64,000 bases of DNA, from contig NZ_SPEY01000001.1 in assembly GCF_009360615.1 (NCBI RefSeq), forward strand, positions 1 to 64,000, in the 5' to 3' direction. The stretch is from Comamonas sp. Lineage in GTDB: Bacteria; Pseudomonadota; Gammaproteobacteria; Burkholderiales; Burkholderiaceae_C. Positions within the stretch are counted from its first letter, which is position 1, and each line of letters opens with the position of its first letter. Positions 34,421-43,802 of this stretch are shown here, piece by piece. The notes beneath the pieces are model-generated. The model was not told where the DNA came from. It saw only the letters and a list, made by a program, of their open reading frames with translations, and did not search any database. Position numbers and translations under genes: made by a program.

Positions 34421-35014
34421 ATGACGGATGATCTACCAGATAGCGCTGCAGCGCATGTGGATAGTGCGCAAGCAGCTATCAATAACAAAGCACGCCCCGG
34501 CATGAGTGCGGCGGGAATCGCCCACCCCAGCGTGAAGTTCATGCTGCAGCATCCGGCCCATCTGATTGCGCTGGGCTTTGGCTCCGGCCTCCCACGCGTC
34601 GCCCCCGGCACGGTGGGCAGCCTGTGGGCCTGGCTGGCCTATCTGGTGCTGGCACTGTGGCTGAGCCCGGCACAGATCGGCTGGCTGATTGCCGCCAGCA
34701 TTCCCGTAGGCTGGTGGGCCTGCACCGTCACCGCAAAGCATATGCGCGTGGCCGACCCCGGCCATATCGTCTGGGACGAAGTGGTCGCCATGTGGATTGT
34801 TCTGTGGCTGTGCATGCCCATGGGCTTCTGGGGCCAGCTCATCTGCTTTGCGCTGTTCCGATTTTTTGATGCCGTCAAGCCCCAGCCCGTCAAATGGGCC
34901 GACCGCCTGTTCAAAGGCTTCGGCCCGCGCGGCGGCTGGGGAATCATGTGGGATGACCTGGTTGCCGCTTTCTGCACCCTGCTGGTCGTGGCCCTCTGGC
35001 GGCATTTCTTCTGA
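34421..35014 (+). CDS. pgpA: Phosphatidylglycerophosphatase A
   Basis: Removes phosphate from phosphatidylglycerol phosphate in the inner membrane. The 197-residue protein has FGSGLPRVAPGTVGSLWAW, several membrane segments, DPGHIVWDEVVAMWI with the acidic active-site residues, FRFFDAVKPQPVKWAD and GGWGIMWDDLVAA. The first 27 residues match no part of the family; part of them is encoded by a half copy of the dispersed repeat. An internal ATG at 34502 could be the original start. Confidence 0.93.
   Translation: MTDDLPDSAAAHVDSAQAAINNKARPGMSAAGIAHPSVKFMLQHPAHLIALGFGSGLPRVAPGTVGSLWAWLAYLVLALWLSPAQIGWLIAASIPVGWWACTVTAKHMRVADPGHIVWDEVVAMWIVLWLCMPMGFWGQLICFALFRFFDAVKPQPVKWADRLFKGFGPRGGWGIMWDDLVAAFCTLLVVALWRHFF
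34463..34486. repeat. Dispersed repeat, family A (half copy in the pgpA 5' end)
   Basis: AGTGCGCAAGCAGCTATCAA matches one arm of the palindromic repeat at trpD-trpG and near 61.1 kb. It encodes part of the unconserved N-terminus of PgpA. Confidence 0.5.
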
Positions 35015-35037
35015 CTGCGCAAGCCATGGAGGAGACG

Positions 35038-35559
35038 ATGAGCAAACAAGAAGCCAATATCGAAGAACTGGTTCAGCAGCTGGCGGCCAGACTGACCGAA
35101 AAAGGCTGGATGCTGGCCACCGCCGAAAGCTGCACCGGCGGCATGATTGCCGCTGCCTGCACCGATCTCGCGGGCTCCAGCCAGTGGTTCGAGCGTGGTT
35201 TCGTGACCTACTCCAACGAGGCCAAGACAGAGATGCTGGGCGTGCCTGCCGAGCTGATCGCAAAGCACGGTGCCGTCAGCGAGGAAGTCGTGCGCGCCAT
35301 GGCCGAGGGCGCCCTCCGTCACTCACGCGCCCAGGTCAGCATTGCCGTGACGGGGGTTGCCGGCCCGAGCGGAGGCTCTGTCGAAAAGCCTGTGGGGACG
35401 GTGTGGGTGGGTTGGGGCGTTCACAACACCATCCATTGCCAGTTGCTGGAGCTGAGCGGCAGCCGCACCAGTATCCGCCTGGCGACTACCAGCCACAGCC
35501 TTCAGCACCTGTTGTCTGCCATCATTCCACCAGCACCACATGGCGCCCAATGCAATTGA
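35038..35559 (+). CDS. pncC: CinA C-terminal-type nicotinamide-nucleotide amidase
   Basis: A 173-residue amidase domain that converts NMN to nicotinate mononucleotide. It shows LATAESCTGGMIAAACTD with the catalytic Ser, FERGFVTYSNEAKTEMLGV, SIAVTGVAGPSGGS and KPVGTVWVG. The N-terminal competence (MoCF) domain of full CinA is absent, as in the E. coli YgaD/PncC form. GGAGGAG stands directly before the ATG at 35038; an ATG at 35026 is an alternative. Its last 38 bases overlap the end of tadG on the other strand. Confidence 0.93.
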   Translation: MSKQEANIEELVQQLAARLTEKGWMLATAESCTGGMIAAACTDLAGSSQWFERGFVTYSNEAKTEMLGVPAELIAKHGAVSEEVVRAMAEGALRHSRAQVSIAVTGVAGPSGGSVEKPVGTVWVGWGVHNTIHCQLLELSGSRTSIRLATTSHSLQHLLSAIIPPAPHGAQCN

Positions 35560-37084
35560 GCTGAGCACCGATATCTGTCTGGGCCAGATTCAATCCCAGC
35601 AGATTCAACACCAGATTCAACACTGCATCCAGCACCAAAGTCAGAGGGGTAAGAACCACGGCCAACAAAGCGCCAAGCAAGCCCAGCTGATCGGTCAGGG
35701 ACTTGATCAAGCTCTCAACCAAGTTGCTCTGATATATGGTTGCCCATTTGGGAGGCTCACTCAGATTCGGAGGGTTCTGATAGTCCAACCTCTGGGCCTT
35801 GGAAACCAGCGGTATTTTTATCTCTACAGGTATCGTCAATTTGGGAACCAGAGGCAGCGGAAGAATGTCGACCGCGCCTTTCAACGCAACCGTTCCGACT
35901 CCCGTCACACCATTCACGGTCATGCTTTGCTGAGGCGAGCACGTATGCTCCGTCAGCAAGGCACTGCCTTGCGCCAACTTCACATCGAGAGACAGACTGG
36001 CAGCAACCAGCGCCAGATTCAGCTTCAGCCCGGTCACCAGATCGATCTGGGATGTCTTGGCTTCGATCCTGTCTCTTACCGGATCACCTATTGCGCTTTG
36101 CGGTGGTTCGATCACCTTCAGATTCAAACCCACCTCCACCAGACCAAGGTTGAGATTGACGCCCACCTTGGCCGCATTCTGGCTGTTGGCGAGTTGCGCA
36201 ACCGTGGTCACCAAGTCCAGAACATTCACGTCCGTTCTCAGCGCATCCGATCCGAGGCCCGTGCCCAGCTTGAGAATATCCTGCAGCGCAATCTGTATAT
36301 TGCCGACCCCCAGCGCCAATGCATTGAGCGCATTGACAGCCGCCAGACTGCCTTGCTGTGGCAAGGCATCCAGCATTGCCAGCATGACCTTGTCCAGCGT
36401 GACCTTGGTCTTTACCACCTGGTCGTAATCACCGACATTCAAACCAGCCCTGATTGCCAGGGCATCAAAAAAACTCAACAAGCTGATATTCGAATTGGCA
36501 ATGCCCTGCCATCCGGCAACGCCAAGATTGATCTTGCCTCCAAGCAATCCGCCCACCACGGCGTCCAGGAGGGCAGACTTTTCCGTATCCAGTGCCAACA
36601 GGGTCGAACGCACGGATAGTCTGGCGATCCTGGCCGACTGCATTGCTGTTGCCTGGGCCGATATCTGGCGTCCTCTTTCGGCTCCGGCCGCAAAGACAAA
36701 CAAGTACGGCACAGTCCTGCGGAAAGTCACCCTGCATGCATTGATGTCGCTGGCCTTGCTGACGCTGCTAAAGAAGGGGTTGGTGCTTTTGTCCCAACGC
36801 CCAGCCTGCGCAGTCACAAGCTCGGAGACCACGCTACCGTTGAGCAGCAAATTTCTCTCTGCATTGGTGCGACAAGAGGTCTGATCCAGAGCACCACTGG
36901 CCCCCGCCAGCGCTGCCAAATCCGCGATCTTCTGCAACTCGCGCCTTTGCCAGAGCACATTGCCGATATCGATGGTTGCCAGGCAGATCAAGGCAATCAT
37001 CAACCACAGTGCCCCAAGCATCGCCACTGAACCCGATTGGCAACGCATGCGAGCACGGCCAAGGCCTGTTGCAAATGACTGCAT
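35522..37084 (-). CDS. tadG: TadG-like protein of the Flp pilus system
   Basis: A 520-residue protein with one N-terminal membrane anchor (GSVAMLGALWLMIALICLATI) followed by the TadG/pilus-assembly pattern DIGNVLWQRRELQKIADLAALAGA. The rest is a long periplasmic part with many Leu/Val/Asn repeats (GVNLNLGLVEVGLNLKV), four or so Cys, and a hydrophobic C-terminal stretch (LLGALLAVVLTPLTLVL). It probably anchors or guides the fibre at the membrane. It is the last gene of the tad operon and converges on the amidase gene with overlapping ends. There is no von Willebrand factor domain, which some TadG proteins carry. Confidence 0.75.
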   Translation of the reverse strand: MQSFATGLGRARMRCQSGSVAMLGALWLMIALICLATIDIGNVLWQRRELQKIADLAALAGASGALDQTSCRTNAERNLLLNGSVVSELVTAQAGRWDKSTNPFFSSVSKASDINACRVTFRRTVPYLFVFAAGAERGRQISAQATAMQSARIARLSVRSTLLALDTEKSALLDAVVGGLLGGKINLGVAGWQGIANSNISLLSFFDALAIRAGLNVGDYDQVVKTKVTLDKVMLAMLDALPQQGSLAAVNALNALALGVGNIQIALQDILKLGTGLGSDALRTDVNVLDLVTTVAQLANSQNAAKVGVNLNLGLVEVGLNLKVIEPPQSAIGDPVRDRIEAKTSQIDLVTGLKLNLALVAASLSLDVKLAQGSALLTEHTCSPQQSMTVNGVTGVGTVALKGAVDILPLPLVPKLTIPVEIKIPLVSKAQRLDYQNPPNLSEPPKWATIYQSNLVESLIKSLTDQLGLLGALLAVVLTPLTLVLDAVLNLVLNLLGLNLAQTDIGAQLNCIGRHVVLVE

Positions 37085-37105
37085 GCAAAAAACCTCTGTG
37101 GCCGC

Positions 37106-37531
37106 CTAACGGCTGCCGCCCGTTTTACTGCTCACCTGTGTTTCCGTGCTTTCCGGAATCTTGTGGGTAAAGCTCTCCAGATAGCGCTGATAGCTGCGCT
37201 GCGCCACATCGCTTGTCACGGGATAGGCATTGCGCGATGCGTACTGGCCGCTGGCCTGCAATGCCAGCAGATAGCTGGTGGCGTCGCCCACCCGATTGCT
37301 TGCGGGCGGTGTCAGGGAAGCATTGCCGGGAGCCGGACTCTGCGTCACTGCTGCCTGAGCTGTTGCTGCGGGCATCGCCGCCGCACTTCGGGGCGCATTC
37401 ATATTGGTCACGCCCGTGCTGGAGCCGGTACTGCTGCCGGCCTGCGCCATGGCGACCGAGGCCGTGCCCAGCGCCATCAACGCCAGGGTGAATGCGCGTG
37501 CCCGTCGGGTGAATGCTGTCTGCGTATTCAT
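37106..37531 (-). CDS. DUF3613-domain protein of the tad locus
   Basis: A 141-residue exported protein: signal peptide (ALMALGTASVAMAQ), a Ser/Thr/Ala/Pro-rich spacer, then the conserved end GDATSYLLALQASGQYASR, YQRYLESFTHKIPES. This short family is found almost only within Tad pilus loci of betaproteobacteria as I know it, and has no assigned role. It lies between tadD and tadG in the same direction. Confidence 0.75.
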   Translation of the reverse strand: MNTQTAFTRRARAFTLALMALGTASVAMAQAGSSTGSSTGVTNMNAPRSAAAMPAATAQAAVTQSPAPGNASLTPPASNRVGDATSYLLALQASGQYASRNAYPVTSDVAQRSYQRYLESFTHKIPESTETQVSSKTGGSR

Positions 37532-37548
37532 GGGGACTCCTTGAAGGT

Positions 37549-39201
37549 TCAGGGCCAGGCACGCTCGGGTGCGCTCTTCTTGGCAGAGGCCGCAGGCTTG
37601 CTGCCGGCATCTTCATCGGGCGTCTCGAAGAACAAGCCGCCCGCCGCCGCGCGCTGGGGCAGCATGGCTTGCACCGCCTGTTTGCCACCGGTTTCACCGG
37701 CCTGGCGAACGGCGACAGGATGTGCCGCAGCCATCACCACCGCAGCCTCCGGCATCGATCTTGTCGGGCGCACAGGCTGACGCGCGATCACGGGCTGCGC
37801 AGCAGGCTCGGCGCGCAAAGCCGGTGCAGGCTGCGCCTCGGTCGGCACAGGCTGTGCCGGTTTGGGGGCCTGCTGCTTCGCGGGCTGAGAAGCCGTCGCC
37901 ACGGGCGCCTCCAACGGCGGCGCCACTTTAGCTATCGATACAGGAGCTTGTTGCGCTTTATCTACAGCCACTTCAGACTGCTTTGGTACTGAAATCCTTT
38001 CCAATGAAGCGGTAGCCGCTACACCGATAGGAGCAGCTCTTGCCTGCACAGGCATAGGTGGCGCATAGGCATAGGTCTGCGGAGCGGCCGGCACAAACTG
38101 GCTCGCCCCCTGACCGGGGTGACGCGGCCTTCCTGCATCAAAGCTGCCGCCAGAGACCATCCACTGACCACCGCTGGGCGTCCGCTCCACATTCCGCGCC
38201 ACCATGGGCTGCGCCTGGGGCAGCGGCAACGTAGCGGTACGAGATGGCAGAGACTCCGCTGCCTTGACTACCACTACCGGAGCCTTTGCGGCTTCAGGCT
38301 CCGGTACGGGCTTTTTTGCGACGGGCACCTCCTGCGCTGCAGCAGGCTCTGGCGTTTCGGCGGATTTCCCGGATCTTGCAACAGGCTCAGGCGCGGTCTT
38401 CACAGCAGGGCGGGAAAGGTTGACGACCTTGCCGATTGCCTGCGAGGCAGGGTCTGCAGCCGCCAGATTCGCTGCCTGCCGGGCTCCCTGCAGCCACTCC
38501 CCGGCCTGCTCCTTGACCAGCTGCTGGGTCTGTGCGTCCAGCTTGCGCTGGCGCATGAATTCTTCAGCCTGCGCGCTCTGGCCGCTGACCATCATGAACA
38601 GGCTCAGATTGACGTTGACCTGTGCATCCTCGGGGTTGAGCTGCGCCGCCTGCATCAAGGGAATGCCCGCCGCGTTCAGATCATGCGCACGCAGATAGGC
38701 ATAGCCCAGATCGGTCAACAGGCGCGAGTCCACAGGGTTGCTCATGCGCGCCTGCTCCATCTGCTGAGCGGCACTGCGAAAGTCGCCCTGCTCTGCGGCC
38801 ACACGGCCCAGGCCGTAGCGTGCAGCACCATCCTTGGCGCTGCCCAGCAGGCCCTGGTAAATGGGGATGGCCGCGCTGAGCTGCCCCACCTGACGCAATG
38901 CATCGGCGCGCAGCAGCCGCGAATCGCTGGAAGCGCCCCATTGCTTGTCCAGTGCGTCCAGGTGCGCGATGGAGGCATACCAGAGCGACTTGGACTGCAT
39001 CTGCTTGACCAGAGCGAGGTAAGTGTCCTGCGTGTCGACCACTGTCTCCTTCTCCAGCGGCCTGTCTGCCGCAGCCTTGGCCGCGGGCGACAGCACGGGC
39101 TGGCTCTGCCCCAGCAGATTGCCCATGCTGGAGCAGCCCGACAGCAGGGCCATGGTTGCGGCCGCCAATGGCAGCATCAGATATCGGCTTTCTTTTTTCA
39201 T
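37549..39201 (-). CDS. tadD: TadD-like TPR lipoprotein
   Basis: A 550-residue outer-membrane lipoprotein (lipobox LLSGC, Cys23). Residues about 60-230 form tetratricopeptide repeats (LRQVGQLSAAIPIYQGLLG, AAEQGDFRSAAQQMEQARM, SRLLTDLGYAYLRAHDLNAA). The remaining half is low-complexity, rich in Pro, Ala, Val and Gln, which is long for TadD. It supports assembly of the secretin and pilus. The ATG overlaps the tadC stop by four bases. The low-complexity region includes a stretch (37930-37990) distantly like the family A repeat. Confidence 0.85.
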   Translation of the reverse strand: MKKESRYLMLPLAAATMALLSGCSSMGNLLGQSQPVLSPAAKAAADRPLEKETVVDTQDTYLALVKQMQSKSLWYASIAHLDALDKQWGASSDSRLLRADALRQVGQLSAAIPIYQGLLGSAKDGAARYGLGRVAAEQGDFRSAAQQMEQARMSNPVDSRLLTDLGYAYLRAHDLNAAGIPLMQAAQLNPEDAQVNVNLSLFMMVSGQSAQAEEFMRQRKLDAQTQQLVKEQAGEWLQGARQAANLAAADPASQAIGKVVNLSRPAVKTAPEPVARSGKSAETPEPAAAQEVPVAKKPVPEPEAAKAPVVVVKAAESLPSRTATLPLPQAQPMVARNVERTPSGGQWMVSGGSFDAGRPRHPGQGASQFVPAAPQTYAYAPPMPVQARAAPIGVAATASLERISVPKQSEVAVDKAQQAPVSIAKVAPPLEAPVATASQPAKQQAPKPAQPVPTEAQPAPALRAEPAAQPVIARQPVRPTRSMPEAAVVMAAAHPVAVRQAGETGGKQAVQAMLPQRAAAGGLFFETPDEDAGSKPAASAKKSAPERAWP

Positions 39202-40145
39202 TTGCTCATCCCTCCCAGTGCCCGAATCACGGCCAGAAAACCCGGTCCGGCGGTAATAATAATCAGGGCCGGAAGCAACGTCACCACCATGACACCAGTC
39301 ATCTTGACCGAGATCTTTCCTATCAACTCCTTCATCTTGGCCTTGCGCTGCTCGCGCAGACGTTCGCCAAAAATGCGCAGAGGCTCCTGCACGGCTCCAC
39401 CGTATCTGTCGATCTGAATCATCAGTGATGTCAGATTGGTCAGGTTGTCGCTCTGATATACCTCGCTCATGCGAGCAAAGGAACGCTCGCGCGTGCTGCC
39501 CCGGCTGTACTGCTGGTTGGCCAGCTGTATCTCGCGCGAGAGCACGGGCATGACATTGCCGAAGTCAGAACCGATCACCTGCAGGGTCTGGTCCAGGCTC
39601 ATGCCAGTGCCTTGCAGCAAGCCCAGCAGGTCGACGAGCAAGGGCAGCTCGCGGGCCACACTGGCCCTGCGGCGGCGAGCCACGCTGCGCAGCACCCATT
39701 TGGGAAGCAGAAAACCGATGGTGAAAGCAGCGAACAGATAGAGCAGAAACTGCTTGCTGCCCGAAAAAACAAAGGCAGCCAGCAGCGAAAGCAATACCGA
39801 GACCACGCAGCGCGCTATCAGGTATTGCAGCTGCGCACGCGTCGATCCCCAGCCGCATTTGCTCAGCAAAATGCGGTCTTCCTGTGCAACCAGCGCCTTG
39901 CCAAACGAGGTATTGAGCCAGTGCGCAGGCAGCTCGCCATCCCCATTGAGCGAGCGCAGCAGATCTGCGGGTCTGGCAGGTGCCCCTTTCTCCGCAGCCG
40001 CCCCGCTGCGGCGCAGCGCATCCTGGACCACCTGGCTGCTGCGTTCACGCCGCTGATGCGCATAGGCAATCACGCCTGCTCCGATCAGCGCCGCCAGGGC
40101 CGCAAGCGCCACGCTCAGCATCAGCAAAAGACGGGATGTCTCCAT
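39198..40145 (-). CDS. tadC: TadC, type II secretion F-domain platform protein
   Basis: A 315-residue inner-membrane platform protein for the Flp pilus motor. It has an N-terminal membrane segment, a cytoplasmic T2SSF domain (LPLLVDLLGLLQGTGMSLDQ, LSREIQLANQQYSRGSTRE, RYGGAVQEPLRIFGERLRE) between hydrophobic segments, and a C-terminal KMTGVMVVTLLPALIIITAG helix. Its start overlaps the tadB stop, showing coupled translation with its partner. Confidence 0.9.
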   Translation of the reverse strand: METSRLLLMLSVALAALAALIGAGVIAYAHQRRERSSQVVQDALRRSGAAAEKGAPARPADLLRSLNGDGELPAHWLNTSFGKALVAQEDRILLSKCGWGSTRAQLQYLIARCVVSVLLSLLAAFVFSGSKQFLLYLFAAFTIGFLLPKWVLRSVARRRRASVARELPLLVDLLGLLQGTGMSLDQTLQVIGSDFGNVMPVLSREIQLANQQYSRGSTRERSFARMSEVYQSDNLTNLTSLMIQIDRYGGAVQEPLRIFGERLREQRKAKMKELIGKISVKMTGVMVVTLLPALIIITAGPGFLAVIRALGGMSK

Positions 40146-41113
40146 CAGTCAACCCCCTCGTCGAGCTTGGCCATGCGGTAGAGCAGCACCACGCCAAAGA
40201 CCTGCAGAGCGGCCGCCGCCCAGATGATGTTGCGGCCACCGCCGTCATTCCACATATTCAGAAAATAGCTCGCATTGAAGGAAATGATCAGGCAGCACAC
40301 CGCTACCGGCAGCAGGCTCAGCACCCAGGCCGACATGCGCGTTTCGGCCGTCATGGCGGAGAGATCCTGCTCGGCCTGCTCACGGTCGCGCATGAAGTGG
40401 GCCACACGCTCCAGCAACAGGTCCACCCTGCCGCCATAGCGCACGCTGATGCGCAAGATGGCCGCCAGCAAGTGCAGCTCGTCCAGCCGGGTCTGCCGGG
40501 CCACGTGGGCCACCGCGTTCTCCAGATCCATGCCCGCACGGGCCAGACTGGCGGCTTTTTCCATGACCGACTGCAAGGGGTCCTTGGTGCTGGCCGATGC
40601 CATCTGGAAAGCCGCCTGAACGGAGTTGCCAATCGTCACCAGACGCACCGTGTTGTCAAGAAAGCCGGGCAGTTGCTGCGTGAGCCTGGCGCGGTACTTC
40701 TGCGCCCTCGCGTAAAGCCAAAAGAAGAAGCCAATCCCCAGCACCACCAGCGCGGCACTACCAGCCAGCCAGCCGACCACAAGGCCGATGACCAGAAACG
40801 CCCCGGCAATCAAGACCAGCCCGCCATAGAAAAGCCCGGCGCTGACCGTCCCCAGCAAAATGGCGGGAACCGGCCAGCCCGCTCTTTTCTCATGGCCCAG
40901 CAAGGCATCCGCCACCGAGCCGTCAAAAGCCGATGCCGCGGCATCCCTGGCCGCAAACCCGGCTGCAGCGGCCGCGCTCTTTTCCAGGCTCTGCTCCAGA
41001 TGCCGAGTCATGAGGCGCGTCTTCTGCGTGCGGCTGGCGAACATCCACAGCACCATCGCAGCAGCAGCGATCAGCAGCGCCAGACTCAGGAGTAGAAACA
41101 CATGACTAGCCAT
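40145..41113 (-). CDS. tadB: TadB, type II secretion F-domain platform protein
   Basis: The second platform protein, 322 residues: N-terminal membrane segment (LLLSLALLIAAAAMVLWMF), paired hydrophobic segments around 90-140, the T2SSF domain (LPGFLDNTVRLVTIGNSVQAAF in part, KAASLARAGMDLENAVAHVA, RYGGRVDLLLERVAHFMRD) and C-terminal helices. The ATG at 41113 overlaps the tadA stop by eight bases. Longer starts run antisense-like through the tadA end and are not real. Confidence 0.9.
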   Translation of the reverse strand: MASHVFLLLSLALLIAAAAMVLWMFASRTQKTRLMTRHLEQSLEKSAAAAAGFAARDAAASAFDGSVADALLGHEKRAGWPVPAILLGTVSAGLFYGGLVLIAGAFLVIGLVVGWLAGSAALVVLGIGFFFWLYARAQKYRARLTQQLPGFLDNTVRLVTIGNSVQAAFQMASASTKDPLQSVMEKAASLARAGMDLENAVAHVARQTRLDELHLLAAILRISVRYGGRVDLLLERVAHFMRDREQAEQDLSAMTAETRMSAWVLSLLPVAVCCLIISFNASYFLNMWNDGGGRNIIWAAAALQVFGVVLLYRMAKLDEGVD

Positions 41114-42440
41114 GGCGCAGTCCCGCGTGGTTTGCACCGTTGCCGCCCGCGTGCTGCAGCACCGCACGATAGCGCGCCAGCTTTGGCGTATGCGGCACCA
41201 TGCCCAGCGTGGTCCAGCGCTCCAGATCCTCGCCGTCGGGCTGGGGCAGCAGCTCGTGACGATAGAGCTCCTGGGTGGCAATCACGCTGTCGATGATGCC
41301 CGTGACTTCGGTGATCGAGGTGATGCGCCGCTTGCCATTGGGCAGGCGGCTGATCTGCACGATGAAATCAAGCGCATTGGCAATCTGGCGACGCAGGCTG
41401 ACCTCGCTGCCCTGAAAGCCCGCAAAGCCCGCAAGCATCTCCATGCGGTGCAGGCACTCGCGCGGAGAGCTGGCATGGATGGTGGCCATGGAGCCGTCGT
41501 GACCCGTGTTCATGGCCTGCAGCATCTCCAGCACTTCCGCGCCGCGCACCTCGCCCACCACAATGCGATCGGGTCGCATGCGCAGGCTGTTGCGCAGCAG
41601 GTCCCGAATGGAAACCACTCCCGCCCCCTCAAAGCCGCCAGGACGGCTTTCCATGCGCACCACATGCGGATGGGGCAGCGTCAGCTCGGCCGTGTCTTCA
41701 ATCGTCACCACCCGCTCATTGCCGGGGATGAAGCCCGCAATCGCATTGAGCATGGAGGTCTTGCCGCAGCTGGTGCCGCCGCTGATAATGATGTTGCAGC
41801 GCTCGCGCACCGCCAGCTCCAGCAGGCGGGCCATGCCTTCGTCCATGGTGCCGAAATCGACCAGATCCTGAACCCGCAGCGGGTCATTGCGAAACTTGCG
41901 TATGGACACCGCCGGCCCGTCCAGCGACAGCGGCTCTATGACCACATTGATGCGGCCGCCGTCCGGCAAGCGCGCATCGACCATGGGCGTGGATTCATCA
42001 AGGCGGCGGCCCAGCGGCGAGATGATGCGGCGCACGATGCGCAGCACATGAGCGTTGTCGGTAAAGTGCAGGGCCTCCTGCTGCAAGATGCCCTTTCGCG
42101 AGACAAAGACGCGCTGATAGCCGTTGATCAGAATGTCCTCAACCTCCGGGTCGGCCATCAGATCGTCCAGCGGCCCCAGCCCCGACAGCTCCTTGTTCAA
42201 GGCCTGCGCAATCCACTGCACCTCCTCGTCGTTGACGGGAAAGCGCTGCTGGCGCACAAACTGCTCCAGCTCCTGGTGCACGAACTGGCGCACGCGGCTG
42301 GTCGACCATTTGGCAAACACCGCCCCCAGCTCCTCCACACGCGTGAGCAAATGCTCGTGCGCGACGTTCTTGATCAGCAACAGTTGCTTGGAGTCCGAAA
42401 AGCTGTTGCTCTTCTCGGCGAAAACAATGTCCATGCTCAT
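41106..42440 (-). CDS. tadA: TadA/CpaF pilus assembly ATPase
   Basis: A 444-residue secretion ATPase driving Flp pilus assembly. Order: helical N-terminal domain, [20 protein letters not shown], Asp box, Walker A near residues 222-231 written [10 protein letters not shown] (the common form is GGTGSGKTT), [31 protein letters not shown] (Walker B) and the [15 protein letters not shown] His box. GGAGGAG precedes the ATG at 42440, which overlaps the cpaE stop as ATGA. The Walker A change keeps the key GKT/S residues, so activity is expected. Confidence 0.95.
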   Translation of the reverse strand: MSMDIVFAEKSNSFSDSKQLLLIKNVAHEHLLTRVEELGAVFAKWSTSRVRQFVHQELEQFVRQQRFPVNDEEVQWIAQALNKELSGLGPLDDLMADPEVEDILINGYQRVFVSRKGILQQEALHFTDNAHVLRIVRRIISPLGRRLDESTPMVDARLPDGGRINVVIEPLSLDGPAVSIRKFRNDPLRVQDLVDFGTMDEGMARLLELAVRERCNIIISGGTSCGKTSMLNAIAGFIPGNERVVTIEDTAELTLPHPHVVRMESRPGGFEGAGVVSIRDLLRNSLRMRPDRIVVGEVRGAEVLEMLQAMNTGHDGSMATIHASSPRECLHRMEMLAGFAGFQGSEVSLRRQIANALDFIVQISRLPNGKRRITSITEVTGIIDSVIATQELYRHELLPQPDGEDLERWTTLGMVPHTPKLARYRAVLQHAGGNGANHAGLRHG

Positions 42441-43786
42441 TCGCCTCTCCTCCATCGCTTGGCCCATTGACCCAAAACGCCCGACGCTGGCGCCGCGACC
42501 TTGTCGGCCGCAACCGCTCCGCTCAGCAGTGCTCTGGCCATGCTTCTGACACAGGTCACGTAGGGATCACCGCGCAGCGACTGCGACAACAGCTGGCCGC
42601 AGCTGGCGGCGCTCAGCAAAACCGTGGATCGATCCGGAACCACATGCAGCAATTCCAGACCAAGGCGCTGCGCGACCTCTTTGGCGGGCAGGCCGGCTTG
42701 GGCATTGAAGCGGTTGAGCACCAGCTTGAGCGTGCCGCGATTCACGCCCTTGGCATCGAGTTCCTTGAGCATCTGAGCCGTAGACACGATGCCTCCCAGC
42801 GACTGGTCACAAACCACCCATCCCTGTCCGCTTTCGCGCAGCAAGGGCGCCAGAAAATCAGCCTGCACCATGCCGCCCAGATCGATCACCTGCACTCCAA
42901 GCAGGCTCTTGAGCGTGCTGACCACGCCCGCTGCAGCTGCGGGGCTGACTTCGCGCAGCGTGCCCAGATCGGAAGGCCAGGCCAGAGTCACCGTGCCCGT
43001 GGAGTGCTTGGCAAAGGCCGATTCGATCAATGTCGCGTCCAGGCGGCGCGTATTCTGAACCGCATCCACAAAGCTGAAGTCACCCGCAATGCCCAGGTAC
43101 AGCAAACCATCGCGCGCTGGCAAACCCAGATCCAGCAACGCCGCATGTGCAGACTCTTCCAGCGGCAACTGACTGGCGCCAAAAGGCCTGGCAACCTGCT
43201 TTCTGTTCTTGCTGCCTCGCACGTCATAGGCATGCATTTCCTGGAACATCACGGCCAGATGCGTTGCCAGCGTAGTCACCCCCATCCCTGCACGGGCACC
43301 CAGCAAAGGCAGGGAGAAACCTTGGGCTTGCGGCTCTAGCGCCACCGCCGCAGGCAGCTGGCTGCGAGCGTGCATCTGATGCCGGATGGCCGCGTTGGCC
43401 TCGGCTTCGGACGCATCCCAGTCAATGAATTCAGCCACGCCACAGCGCAGGGCCGCTCGCATGGAGGCAGGCTCGGAAGCCGAGCCGGATCCCATGATCA
43501 CCACCCCGGGGAAACTGGCGCGCAGATCGCCGACCAGGGCGATGGCGGCCTCCGTCACGGGAGCCGAGAAATCCACCACCACCACGCCAAGCCCCGACGC
43601 CGAAATCGCAGTGTGAAGCGTTGCCAGATCGCCCGCCACCGGTATCACTTCCGCATCGCTGCCCAGAGCACTCGCCAGCCAGAAAGCGTGCGATGAGGAC
43701 TGCGTCACCAGCACCACGCGTGCATTGCCGCTCACCGACCCTGGCTGCGCGGTATTGAGCTGGGATGAGTCCATGCGCATATTCAT
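42437..43786 (-). CDS. cpaE: CpaE/TadZ-like pilus localisation protein
   Basis: A 449-residue protein with a receiver-like N-terminal domain (ARVVLVTQSSSHAFWLASAL) and a MinD/ParA-like C-terminal domain. The expected deviant Walker A reads GARAGMGVTT, in which the first lysine of the classic GGxGK pattern is missing, so nucleotide binding may be weak, as reported for some TadZ proteins. Other landmarks are LLDLGLPARDGLLYLGI, VIDLGGMVQADFLAPLL and VLNRFNAQAGL. It is thought to place the pilus at the pole. It starts 17 bases after cpaC. Confidence 0.88.
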   Translation of the reverse strand: MNMRMDSSQLNTAQPGSVSGNARVVLVTQSSSHAFWLASALGSDAEVIPVAGDLATLHTAISASGLGVVVVDFSAPVTEAAIALVGDLRASFPGVVIMGSGSASEPASMRAALRCGVAEFIDWDASEAEANAAIRHQMHARSQLPAAVALEPQAQGFSLPLLGARAGMGVTTLATHLAVMFQEMHAYDVRGSKNRKQVARPFGASQLPLEESAHAALLDLGLPARDGLLYLGIAGDFSFVDAVQNTRRLDATLIESAFAKHSTGTVTLAWPSDLGTLREVSPAAAAGVVSTLKSLLGVQVIDLGGMVQADFLAPLLRESGQGWVVCDQSLGGIVSTAQMLKELDAKGVNRGTLKLVLNRFNAQAGLPAKEVAQRLGLELLHVVPDRSTVLLSAASCGQLLSQSLRGDPYVTCVRSMARALLSGAVAADKVAAPASGVLGQWAKRWRRGE

Positions 43787-43802
43787 GTCTCGACTCAGGC
43801 AC

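Noticed and set aside
41112-42470. 452-codon open frame on the plus strand
   Set aside because: Antisense shadow of tadA.
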